A DNA stretch of 12,597 nucleotides. Origin: Oscillibacter sp. (lineage in GTDB: Bacteria > Bacillota > Clostridia > Oscillospirales > Oscillospiraceae). Of this stretch, positions 5,490 through 12,597 are shown one piece after another. Location of the stretch: positions 1-12,597 of the forward strand of contig VSMY01000082.1 in assembly GCA_009773995.1 (NCBI GenBank). Reading direction: 5' to 3'. The notes under the pieces were generated by a model. The model did no database searches. It was not told where the DNA came from and worked only from the letters and a program-made list of their open reading frames with translations. Positions within the stretch are counted from its first letter, which is position 1; every line of letters begins with the position of its first letter. Made by a program: the position numbers and the translations under genes.

Positions 5490-6505
5490 GCCCGGCAGAA
5501 GTAGGGCCCGCAGGCCGCCTCGTGGGTTTGGACGTAGGTCCAGGTGAAGTCCTTGTCCACCAGGTAGACGTCGTGGAGGTCCTGGAAAAAGTCCGCCGCC
5601 AGGGGCAGCTCCACCGGCTTCACGTAGGGCAGGTCGTTCCACTTTCCCTCATAGAAGAGATAGACCTTCCCGGCGGGCAGGGCCGCCAGGGCTTCCCGGG
5701 CGGCGTCGCCCTCCAGACAGGGGACCAGCTTCCAGGAGAAGATGTGCCAGAGGTAATTTCCCTCCGCCAGCACGTGCTTTCCCAGGTCCGCCTCCGAAAC
5801 ATCCCCGGCGAAGACGTCCAGCCACTGGTTCTTCACCGCCCGGAAGGTGGTGGGGAAGGGCTCCTCCCACTCCACCATGGTGCCCACACAGCGATTGATG
5901 GGCTGGCCCAGGCTGTGAAATTTGGCCTCGTAGTCCGTCATGACCCCCACGGGACCGTTCTCATGAAGATTCCGGGTGACCTCCGACAGCTGGAAGCCGA
6001 ACAAAGGCAGCTCCTCCACGGAGAACTCGAAGAGGGGCTGGTTGTCCGTCTTGAAGTGGATCTGCCCGCCCAGTTTCAACACCTGCCGATAGAGCTTCAG
6101 GAAGTTCCCGTGGGTCAGCCGCCGCTTGGCGTGGCGGCCGCTGGGCCAGGGGTCGCAGAAGTTGATATAGATGCGGTCCACCTCGCCGGGGGCGAAGAAG
6201 TAGGGGAGCTGGTCCGCGTTGGCGCTGACAAACCAGACGTTCTCCAGTCCCGCGTTTACGCAGCGCTCCATGGCCACCACCATGGCGTCGGGCACCATTT
6301 CCACCGCCAGGAACAGCACGTCCGGCTGGGCGGCGGCGGTCCCGGCGGTAAAGCGGCCCTTGCCGCAGCCCAGCTCCAGGTGGACCTCCCGGGCCTGGGG
6401 CATCAGCTCCCGCCAATGGCCGGGGCGGTCATAGGGGTCCCGGATGAGCCTGTCCGCGCAGCGCTCCATCCGGGGAATCAGGTTTTTCTTTTTCCGCATT
6501 CGCAT
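5480..6505 (-). CDS. trmB: tRNA (guanine-N7-)-methyltransferase fused to a C-terminal DUF4275-like domain
   Basis: TrmB uses S-adenosylmethionine to methylate N7 of G46 in the variable loop of tRNA. Residues 1-214 match the usual TrmB from MRMRKKK to the typical end SLGQPINR...VEWE. The SAM loop is LELGCGKGRF (43-52), the catalytic/tRNA segment NFCDPWPSGRHAKRRLT (115-131), and FKTDN (151-155) follows. Normal Firmicute TrmB stops near 213 residues; this protein continues in frame to 341. The extra part (about 215-341) contains NYLWHIFSWKLVPCLEG and ends in WTYVQTHEAACGPYFCRA, resembling the poorly known DUF4275 family as I recall it. It follows guaA by 12 nt, with GGGAGTGAGGA at the guaA end as ribosome site. 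No good terminator follows. Confidence 0.92.
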   Translation of the reverse strand: MRMRKKKNLIPRMERCADRLIRDPYDRPGHWRELMPQAREVHLELGCGKGRFTAGTAAAQPDVLFLAVEMVPDAMVVAMERCVNAGLENVWFVSANADQLPYFFAPGEVDRIYINFCDPWPSGRHAKRRLTHGNFLKLYRQVLKLGGQIHFKTDNQPLFEFSVEELPLFGFQLSEVTRNLHENGPVGVMTDYEAKFHSLGQPINRCVGTMVEWEEPFPTTFRAVKNQWLDVFAGDVSEADLGKHVLAEGNYLWHIFSWKLVPCLEGDAAREALAALPAGKVYLFYEGKWNDLPYVKPVELPLAADFFQDLHDVYLVDKDFTWTYVQTHEAACGPYFCRAKK

Positions 6506-6517
6506 AGGGCGGCGTCC

Positions 6518-7498
6518 TCACTCCCACTCAATCGTCCCCACCGGCTTCGGCGTCAAATCATACAGCACCCGGCACACGCCCGGCACCTCCGCCAGAATCC
6601 GGCCCGTAATCGTCTGGAGCACCGCCCAGGGAATCTCCGGCACGGTGGCGGTCATGGCGTCCACGGTGTTGACCGCCCGGATGATCACCGGCCAGTCGAA
6701 GGCCCGCTTGCCGTCCCGCACGCCGGTGGACCGGAAGTCCGGCACCACGGTGAAGAACTGCCACACCTTTTCCGCCAGGCCCGCCTTGCCGAACTCCTCC
6801 CGCAGAATCGCGTCGGACTCCCGCAGGGCCGCCAGGCGGTCCCGGGTGATGGCCCCCAGGCACCGAACGCCCAGTCCCGGCCCCGGGAAGGGCTGGCGCT
6901 CCACCATGGAAACCGGCAGGCCCAGGGCCCGGCCCACAACCCGGACCTCGTCCTTAAAGAGCAGCTTCACCGGCTCCACCAGCTCGAAGTCCATGTCCTC
7001 CGGCAGGCCGCCCACGTTGTGGTGGGCCTTGACCCCGTCGCTCTCCAGAATGTCGGGGTAGATGGTCCCCTGGGCCAGGAAGGAGATGCCCTCCAGCTTC
7101 CGAGCCTCCTCGTCGAAAACCTTGATGAACTCGCCGCCGATGATCTTCCGCTTCCGCTCCGGCTCGTCCACCCCGGCCAGCAGGTCCAGAAAACGGTCCG
7201 TGGCGTCCACGTAGATGAGATTGGCGTCCAGTTGATTCTTGAAAACCTCGACGACCTGTTCGCTCTCGCCCTTGCGCATCAGGCCGTGGTTCACATGGAC
7301 GCAGACCAGCTGCTTGCCGACGGCCTTGATGAGCAGCGCCGCCACCACGGAAGAGTCCACGCCGCCGGAGAGGGCCAGCAGGACCTTTTTGTCTCCCACC
7401 TGGGCCCGGACCTGGGCCACCTGTTCGGCGATGAACGCCTCCGCCAGCTCGGGGGTGTTGATGCGCTTCATGTCCGCAGGACGGATGTTCGTATTCAT
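6518..7498 (-). CDS. guaA: GMP synthase, ATP-pyrophosphatase subunit lacking the glutaminase domain
   Basis: GMP synthase converts XMP to GMP with ATP and ammonia. This 326-residue protein has only the synthetase half. The PP-loop motif LLALSGGVDSS is at 40-50, VNHGLMRKGE at 69-78, RQPFPGPGL at 201-209, and the C-terminal dimerisation part ends in the invariant TIEWE. Ordinary bacterial GuaA is about 510 residues with an N-terminal class I glutamine amidotransferase; none is encoded upstream. The start is firm: GGAGG lies 7 nt before the ATG and a promoter lies just upstream, so this is not a window or frameshift artefact. It resembles the two-subunit archaeal arrangement. Ammonia would come from a separate subunit or from free ammonium. 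Shares an operon with trmB. Confidence 0.93.
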   Translation of the reverse strand: MNTNIRPADMKRINTPELAEAFIAEQVAQVRAQVGDKKVLLALSGGVDSSVVAALLIKAVGKQLVCVHVNHGLMRKGESEQVVEVFKNQLDANLIYVDATDRFLDLLAGVDEPERKRKIIGGEFIKVFDEEARKLEGISFLAQGTIYPDILESDGVKAHHNVGGLPEDMDFELVEPVKLLFKDEVRVVGRALGLPVSMVERQPFPGPGLGVRCLGAITRDRLAALRESDAILREEFGKAGLAEKVWQFFTVVPDFRSTGVRDGKRAFDWPVIIRAVNTVDAMTATVPEIPWAVLQTITGRILAEVPGVCRVLYDLTPKPVGTIEWE

Positions 7499-7543
7499 AA
7501 GCTGTCCTCCATTGTAAAAATGTTGCCGTTTTGTCCATCTGCT

Positions 7544-7572
7544 GTTATATCATATTTTTGACCGGAAGGCAA
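7544..7572 (-). promoter_or_regulatory. guaA: Promoter of guaA-trmB
   Basis: On the minus strand TTGCCT (7572-7567), 17-base spacer and TATAAC (7549-7544), with TGA before the -10 giving an extended element. Transcription would begin near 7537, leaving a leader of about 39 nt, too short for a purine riboswitch. Confidence 0.65.
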
Positions 7573-7584
7573 CAGAATTCAAGA

Positions 7585-7610
7585 AGAGCCGGGCTCAAAA
7601 GCCCGGCTCT
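7585..7610 (-). terminator. Terminator downstream of the ammonia-lyase gene
   Basis: AGAGCCGGGCT (7585-7595) and AGCCCGGCTCT (7600-7610) form an 11-bp perfect stem with a four-base loop. On the minus strand it is followed by TCTTGAATTC, a modest T tract. It lies between the ammonia-lyase stop and the guaA promoter. Confidence 0.75.
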
Positions 7611-7637
7611 CCGATACATTATAATATAGCTTCCTGC

Positions 7638-8852
7638 TCAGACCGTGGCGTACTCGCCGTCCCACAGCACCTTGCGGAACTTCAGGGGGTCGGTGTTGCC
7701 CTCGGTGGAGAACATCAGCACCTGGCTGTAGCGGTCCAGGCCGACGGCCTCCCGCAGGTCCTTGTACTCGTCGGTCTCCATGAGCGCGGCAATGAGGCCC
7801 ATGCCCACCGCGCCGCTCTCGCCGGAGATGACCACCGGGTCTCCTTTCACGGGCACGCCCAACATCCGCATGCCCCGTGCGCTGACCCAGTCGGGGCAGG
7901 AGACGAAGGCGGTGACGTGGTTCCGCAGGATGTCCCAGGAGATGGTGTTGGGCTCGCCGCAGGCCAGGCCCGCCATGATGGTCTTCAAATCGCCGTCCAC
8001 CACCCGAGGCTGTCCGTCCCCGGCCACGGCGCCCTGGTACAGGCAGTCCGCCGCCTGGGCCTCCATGACGATGAACTTCGGGGGATCGTTGGGGAACAGG
8101 TTGGTGAAGTAGCCCACCACGGCCCCCGCCAAGCTCCCCACGCCCGCCTGGACGAACACATGGGTGGGGCGGTTCACGCCGATCTGGCGGAGCTGCTCGG
8201 CGGACTCTCCCGCCATGGTGCCGTAGCCCTGCATGATCCAGGAGGGGATCTCCTCATAGCCGTCCCAGGCGGTGTCCTGGACGATGACGCCGTGTTCCGT
8301 TTGGGCGGCCTCAGCGGCGGCCATGCGGACGCAGTCGTCGTAGTTGACCTCCTCGATGGTTACCTGGGCCCCTTCTTTGGCGATGTTGTCGAAGCGGGGC
8401 TGGCTGCTGCCCTTGGGCATGTGGACCACCGCCTTCTGGCCCAGCTTGTTGGCCGCCCAGGCCACGCCCCGGCCGTGGTTGCCGTCGGTGGCGGTGAAGA
8501 AGGTGGCCTGGCCGAACTCCCGGCGGAAAGCTTCGCTGGTCAGGTAGTCATAGGTCATCTCGGACACGTCCCGGCCCATCTCCTTGGCGATGTACCGGCC
8601 CATGGCGAAGGAGCCCCCCAGCACCTTGAAGGCGTTGAGGCCGAAGCGGTGGGCCTCGTTCTTCACATACAGGCCCGCCAGCCCCAGGTACTTGGCCATG
8701 CCGTCCAGCTCGGCCAGGGGGGTGATGGAGTACTGGGGGAAGCTGCTGTGGAAAAAGCGGGCTTTCGCCACGTTGGACAATGACATGACGGGGAGCTGCT
8801 TGTCCTCGCTCTTGGGCATGCGGTTCAGGGTCCACTTGATGGCTTCTTTCAT
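7638..8852 (-). CDS. dpaL: Diaminopropionate ammonia-lyase (PLP-dependent)
   Basis: DpaL (YgeX) is a cytoplasmic fold-type II PLP enzyme that splits 2,3-diaminopropionate into pyruvate and two ammonia. The protein has 404 residues, close to the ~400 of known members. The PLP lysine is K76 in RFGLNAFKVLGGS, followed by the substrate-loop segment TATDGNHGRGVAW and the phosphate-binding glycine loop GESGAVGMG. ATG 8852 is chosen because GGAGG (8863-8859) lies 6 nt upstream; the in-frame extension to 8909 would cross the ribosome site. It is a single-gene unit with its own promoter and terminator. Neighbours seen with ygeX in other bacteria, such as carbamoyltransferase or peptidase genes, are absent. 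Threonine dehydratase-like relatives are the main alternative. Confidence 0.9.
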   Translation of the reverse strand: MKEAIKWTLNRMPKSEDKQLPVMSLSNVAKARFFHSSFPQYSITPLAELDGMAKYLGLAGLYVKNEAHRFGLNAFKVLGGSFAMGRYIAKEMGRDVSEMTYDYLTSEAFRREFGQATFFTATDGNHGRGVAWAANKLGQKAVVHMPKGSSQPRFDNIAKEGAQVTIEEVNYDDCVRMAAAEAAQTEHGVIVQDTAWDGYEEIPSWIMQGYGTMAGESAEQLRQIGVNRPTHVFVQAGVGSLAGAVVGYFTNLFPNDPPKFIVMEAQAADCLYQGAVAGDGQPRVVDGDLKTIMAGLACGEPNTISWDILRNHVTAFVSCPDWVSARGMRMLGVPVKGDPVVISGESGAVGMGLIAALMETDEYKDLREAVGLDRYSQVLMFSTEGNTDPLKFRKVLWDGEYATV

Positions 8853-8907
8853 GACGCGCCTCCAAATATATTTTTGATAGGACAAAAAAATTTCAGGTGA
8901 TGCTCCC

Positions 8908-8935
8908 ATGATAGCACAGAAACCGGAAAAAGCAA
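8908..8935 (-). promoter_or_regulatory. Probable promoter of the ammonia-lyase gene
   Basis: On the minus strand TTGCTT (8935-8930), 16-base spacer and TATCAT (8913-8908) preceded by TGC, an extended -10. Transcription would begin near 8901 with a leader of about 49 nt. Confidence 0.55.
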
Positions 8936-9142
8936 GAGGGAATCTAAAAATTTTTTAGGCAAACTAAAAAATTGACAGAATCGCCAAAGAGGAGGAGGTT
9001 TTTTCGGCGGAGAGGGAGGCTCCCCAGGCGGCGGCGAAGAATGGCGGAAAAAGGCAGGGATAAAAAATTGTATAAATTTTAACGAGTATTTTGTACGAAT
9101 TGTAAAAAAGAAAAAAAGAGAGGGGCAGGGGGAAAATTGTAC
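8936..9142. other. AT-rich intergenic control region without a gene
   Basis: No convincing gene is found between the dpaL and hbd promoters. The ends are very AT-rich, and a GC-rich stretch (about 8990-9060) lies in the middle. A perfect 15-base A/T palindrome, CTAAAAATTTTTTAG, is at 8944-8958, and CTAAAAA occurs again just after it. A TTGACA at 8972-8977 has no -10 partner. A GGAGGAGG at 8990-8997 has no start codon at usable distance. A Rex-like site at 9068-9085 is listed separately. Confidence 0.6.
9068..9085. promoter_or_regulatory. Rex-like operator candidate upstream of the butyrate genes
   Basis: TTGTATAAATTTTAACGA matches 11 of the 14 fixed positions of the Rex consensus TTGTTAA-N4-TTAACAA. 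Rex senses the NADH/NAD+ ratio and controls butyrate and fermentation genes in Clostridia. The site is about 60 bases upstream of the hbd -35, farther than a simple repressor usually sits, and the DNA is AT-rich, so chance matching is a real possibility. Confidence 0.35.
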
Positions 9143-9171
9143 TTGATAATTCGGCGGAAGGACCCTATAAT
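9143..9171 (+). promoter_or_regulatory. Sigma-A promoter of hbd-bcd-etfB-etfA
   Basis: TTGATA (9143-9148), 17-base spacer and perfect TATAAT (9166-9171). Transcription would begin near 9178, leaving an untranslated leader of about 97 bases. ATTGTGAGCAAATTAGCAAT straddles the start point and is only a weak inverted repeat. Confidence 0.85.
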
Positions 9172-9274
9172 AAAGATTGTGAGCAAATTAGCAATGTCGG
9201 GATTTGTTCGCTTTCCCAGAACTTGAACATGGTAACAGAACCCACAATTTTACAAAATAACAGGAGGAACAATC

Positions 9275-10111
9275 ATGAAGGTAGCTATTTTTGGCGCGGG
9301 CACGATGGGCAGCGGCATCGCTCAGGTCTTCGCGGCGAAGGGCCACACCGCCCTGATGTACGCCAGCTCCGTGGCGTCCGCCCAGAAGCACAAGGACAAG
9401 CTGGCCGCCTCTCTCCAGAAGCGCGTGGACAAGGGCCGGATGGAGCAGGCCGCGGCCGACGCCATCACGGCCAACGTACTGGTGGAGGAGAAGTCCGCCT
9501 GCGCCGACGCCGACCTCATCATCGAATGCGTCAAGGAAGACATGGCCACCAAAAAGACCCTGCTCAGCGAGCTGGACGTCATGTGCAAGCCCGAGGCCGT
9601 CTTCGCCTCCAACACCTCCTCTCTGTCCATCACCGAGATGGCCAACGGCCTGAACCACCCGGTGATCGGCATGCACTTCTTCAACCCCGTCCCCAGCATG
9701 AAGCTGGTGGAGATCATCCGGGGCGCCAACACCACTCAGGAGACCTTTGATTTCATCTACAAGCTGTCCCAGGAAATCGGCAAGGACCCCGTGGAAGTGG
9801 CCGAGGCTCCCGGCTTCGTGGTTAACAAGATCCTCATCCCCATGATCAACGAGGCGGCGGGCCTGGTGGAGACCGGCGTTGCCTCCGTGGAGGACATCGA
9901 CAAGGCCATGCGCCTGGGCGCGAACCATCCCATGGGCCCCCTGGCCCTGGGCGACTTCATCGGCCTGGACGTGTGCCTGGCCATCATGGAGACCCTCTTC
10001 AACGAGAGCGGCGATCCGAAGTACCGTCCCGCCCTGCTGCTGAAGAAGATGGTCCGCGGCGGATTGCTGGGCAAGAAGACCGGCAAGGGCTTCTACGACT
10101 ATTCCAAGTAA
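9275..10111 (+). CDS. hbd: 3-hydroxybutyryl-CoA dehydrogenase
   Basis: Reduces acetoacetyl-CoA to 3-hydroxybutyryl-CoA with NAD(P)H, the second step from acetyl-CoA to butyrate. The 278-residue length fits the Clostridial family. The Rossmann loop is FGAGTMGSGIAQ (6-17), then ASNTSSLSITEMA (111-123). The catalytic H134 is in GMHFFNPV, E146 completes the dyad, and N184 lies in PGFVVNKI. The C-terminal domain ends GLLGKKTGKGFYDYSK. AGGAGG (9262-9267) is 7 nt before the ATG. First gene of the operon, 26 nt before bcd. Isolated single-domain length and neighbours argue against a fatty-acid oxidation multienzyme. Confidence 0.96.
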   Translation: MKVAIFGAGTMGSGIAQVFAAKGHTALMYASSVASAQKHKDKLAASLQKRVDKGRMEQAAADAITANVLVEEKSACADADLIIECVKEDMATKKTLLSELDVMCKPEAVFASNTSSLSITEMANGLNHPVIGMHFFNPVPSMKLVEIIRGANTTQETFDFIYKLSQEIGKDPVEVAEAPGFVVNKILIPMINEAAGLVETGVASVEDIDKAMRLGANHPMGPLALGDFIGLDVCLAIMETLFNESGDPKYRPALLLKKMVRGGLLGKKTGKGFYDYSK

Positions 10112-10137
10112 AACCTGAGTAAAGGAGTATATAAGGT

Positions 10138-11280
<1,143 letters not shown>

Positions 11281-11298
11281 GATAGGAGGTAAAAGGTC

Positions 11299-12099
11299 AT
11301 GAAAATCATTGTTTCCATTAAGCAGGTTCCCGATACCTCCGGCAAGGTGGCGGTGAATCCCGACGGCACCCTGAACCGGGCTTCCATGCAGACCATCACG
11401 AACCCGGACGATATGAACGCCCTGGAGGCCGCCCTGAAAATGAAGGACGCCACGGGCTGCAAGGTCATCGTGGTTACCATGGGTCCCCCTCCCGCGGCGG
11501 GCATGCTGCGCGAGGCCCTGGCCATGGGCGCCGACGAGGCCATCCTGGTCTCCGCCCGTGAGTTCGGCGGTTCCGACACCTACGCCACCTCTCAGATTCT
11601 GGCCGCCGCGGTGAACCGCATCGGCGTGGAATCCGACGACATTGTGATGTGCGGCCGCCAGGCCATCGACGGCGACACCGCCCAGGTGGGCCCCCAGATG
11701 GCGGAGAAGCTGCACCTGCCCCAGATTACCTACGCCGCAGACATCACCAAGGAAGGGAACACGGTCACCGTCAAGCGGATGCTGGAAGACGGGTACATGA
11801 CCATCAAGGCCCAGACCCCCTGCCTGATTACCTGCATCAAGGAGCTGAACGAGCCCCGCTACATGAGCGTCGGCGGCGTGTTCGAGGCGTATGGAAAGCC
11901 CCTGACCACCTTCGGCTATGACGATTTGAAGGACGATCCCCTGATCGACGCCACCACCATCGGCCTGAAAGGCTCCCCTACCAACATCTTCAAGAGCTTC
12001 ACCCCGCCCCAGAAGGGCGCCGGCATGATGCTGGAGGGCGCGGACAAGGCCACCTGCGAGAAGCTGGCGGGCATCCTGGCCGCCAAGCACATCATCTGA
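11299..12099 (+). CDS. etfB: Electron transfer flavoprotein, beta subunit
   Basis: EtfB pairs with EtfA to carry electrons to butyryl-CoA dehydrogenase. In the bifurcating class it holds the FAD where NADH electrons split between crotonyl-CoA and ferredoxin. The 266-residue protein begins MKIIVSIKQVPDT and includes the flavin/nucleotide-binding segment CGRQAIDGDTAQVGPQMAE (about 117-135), typical of Clostridial EtfB. The conserved QTPCLITCIKELNEPRYMS segment follows. AGGAGGT (11284-11290) is 8 nt from the ATG. The gene lies 18 nt after bcd and 19 nt before etfA. Bifurcation is inferred from the neighbourhood and family. Confidence 0.95.
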   Translation: MKIIVSIKQVPDTSGKVAVNPDGTLNRASMQTITNPDDMNALEAALKMKDATGCKVIVVTMGPPPAAGMLREALAMGADEAILVSAREFGGSDTYATSQILAAAVNRIGVESDDIVMCGRQAIDGDTAQVGPQMAEKLHLPQITYAADITKEGNTVTVKRMLEDGYMTIKAQTPCLITCIKELNEPRYMSVGGVFEAYGKPLTTFGYDDLKDDPLIDATTIGLKGSPTNIFKSFTPPQKGAGMMLEGADKATCEKLAGILAAKHII

Positions 12100-12118
12100 G
12101 AAGGGGGATAAAACGAAT

Positions 12119-12597
12119 ATGTCTACTTTCAACAGTGCGGATATCGCTGCCTTCAAGGACGTTTGGGTCTTCTGCGAGCAGCGCGAGGGCAAGATGATGC
12201 CCACCGACTTCGAGCTGATTTCCAAGGGCCGGGACCTGGCCAACGAGCTGGGCGTGAACCTCTGCGGCCTCCTCCTGGGCGGCGAGGGCATTGAGGCCGC
12301 CGCGAAAGAGCTGGGCGGCTACGGCGCGGACAAGGTCTATGTCTGCGAGAGCCCCATGCTGAGCGTCTATAATACCGACGCCTACGCCAAAGTCATCTGC
12401 GACGTCATCGAGGAGCTGAAGCCCGAGGCCTTCCTCATCGGCGCGACCAACATTGGCCGTGACCTGGCCCCCCGCTGCGCGGCCCGGCTCCACACCGGCC
12501 TGTGCGCGGACTGCACCCACCTGGACATCGACGTGGCCAACTACATCCAGTTCCTCCGCGAGGCTTCCACCCTGGACGTGGACGGCCAGAAGTGGGA
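12119..12597 (+). CDS. etfA: Electron transfer flavoprotein, alpha subunit, N-terminal part (cut by window end)
   Basis: EtfA binds the electron-transferring FAD that hands electrons to butyryl-CoA dehydrogenase. About 159 residues are visible, roughly the N-terminal half. They contain DVWVFCEQREGKMMPTDFEL near the start and the diagnostic IGATNIGRDLAPRCAARLHTGLCADCTHLDID. The FAD-binding C-terminal domain would lie beyond the window. AGGGGG (12102-12107) precedes the ATG by 11 nt. The frame remains open to the last base. The position after etfB is the standard order in butyrate operons. Confidence 0.94.
   Translation, partial: MSTFNSADIAAFKDVWVFCEQREGKMMPTDFELISKGRDLANELGVNLCGLLLGGEGIEAAAKELGGYGADKVYVCESPMLSVYNTDAYAKVICDVIEELKPEAFLIGATNIGRDLAPRCAARLHTGLCADCTHLDIDVANYIQFLREASTLDVDGQKW

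Noticed and set aside
5384..7561. 725-codon open frame on the plus strand opposite trmB and guaA
   Set aside because: Antisense to two well-identified genes with their own ribosome sites and promoter; the translation is compositionally odd and matches nothing.
7498..7637. Remnant of a glutaminase domain upstream of guaA
   Set aside because: The segment is promoter, a terminator and spacer only; no coding similarity to an amidotransferase is visible.
7917..8783. 288-codon plus-strand frame opposite the ammonia-lyase gene
   Set aside because: Shadow of the real minus-strand gene; no ribosome site and a His/Gly/Val-rich translation.
8853..8909. 19-codon upstream extension of the ammonia-lyase gene
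   Set aside because: GGAGG 6 nt before ATG 8852 would lie inside the coding region, and family members start at the later Met.
9176..9195. lac-operator-like palindrome at the hbd transcription start
   Set aside because: Only about half of the paired positions match, so it is not a convincing operator.
9223..9750. Frame starting in the hbd leader and overlapping hbd out of frame
   Set aside because: No ribosome site; the strong AGGAGG serves the hbd ATG at 9275, and the translation is Arg/Gly-rich shadow sequence.

Overview
The window reads as a chromosomal stretch of a GC-rich, low-oxygen Clostridia-type Firmicute. Protein similarity and layout suggest an Oscillospiraceae-like butyrate producer (Flavonifractor, Oscillibacter or Intestinimonas type), but this taxonomic call is inference. 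The grounds are strong GGAGG ribosome sites on almost every gene, Bacillus/Clostridium-like IF3, L35 and L20, a Clostridial FabD-FabG-FabF-FabZ cluster, and a butyryl-CoA pathway (hbd-bcd-etfB-etfA).

Layout. Positions 1-2909 (+) hold the end of a type II fatty-acid synthesis operon: fabD (5' end cut by the window), fabG, fabF and fabZ, tightly packed. A MarR-family regulator (2986-3447) follows with its own sigma-A promoter and a strong terminator. Convergent to it is a 30-residue protein made almost only of N, Q, E, R and K (3498-3590, -). Next comes the translation operon infC-rpmI-rplT (3933-5059, +). It has a strong promoter, a structured leader of about 150 nt that ends in an attenuator-like hairpin, and a probable AUU start codon for IF3.

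The low-GC gap 5060-5479 contains the most interesting candidate: a 28-residue hydrophobic peptide gene (5260-5346, +) with an excellent ribosome site. It faces a near-consensus promoter on the opposite strand (5433-5460) that would drive an antisense RNA over its 3' end. This is the architecture of a type I toxin-antitoxin locus.

On the minus strand, guaA (7498-6518) and trmB (6505-5480) form a two-gene operon. GuaA lacks the usual glutaminase domain, and TrmB carries an extra C-terminal domain of about 125 residues resembling DUF4275. A PLP enzyme, probably diaminopropionate ammonia-lyase (8852-7638, -), stands alone. After an AT-rich control region (8853-9274) the butyrate genes hbd, bcd, etfB and the start of etfA run off the right edge. 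Together they reduce acetoacetyl-CoA to 3-hydroxybutyryl-CoA and crotonyl-CoA to butyryl-CoA, with flavin-based electron bifurcation. The crotonase and thiolase steps are not in the window.

High GC leaves many long open frames on the non-coding strand of these genes; these were judged shadows.
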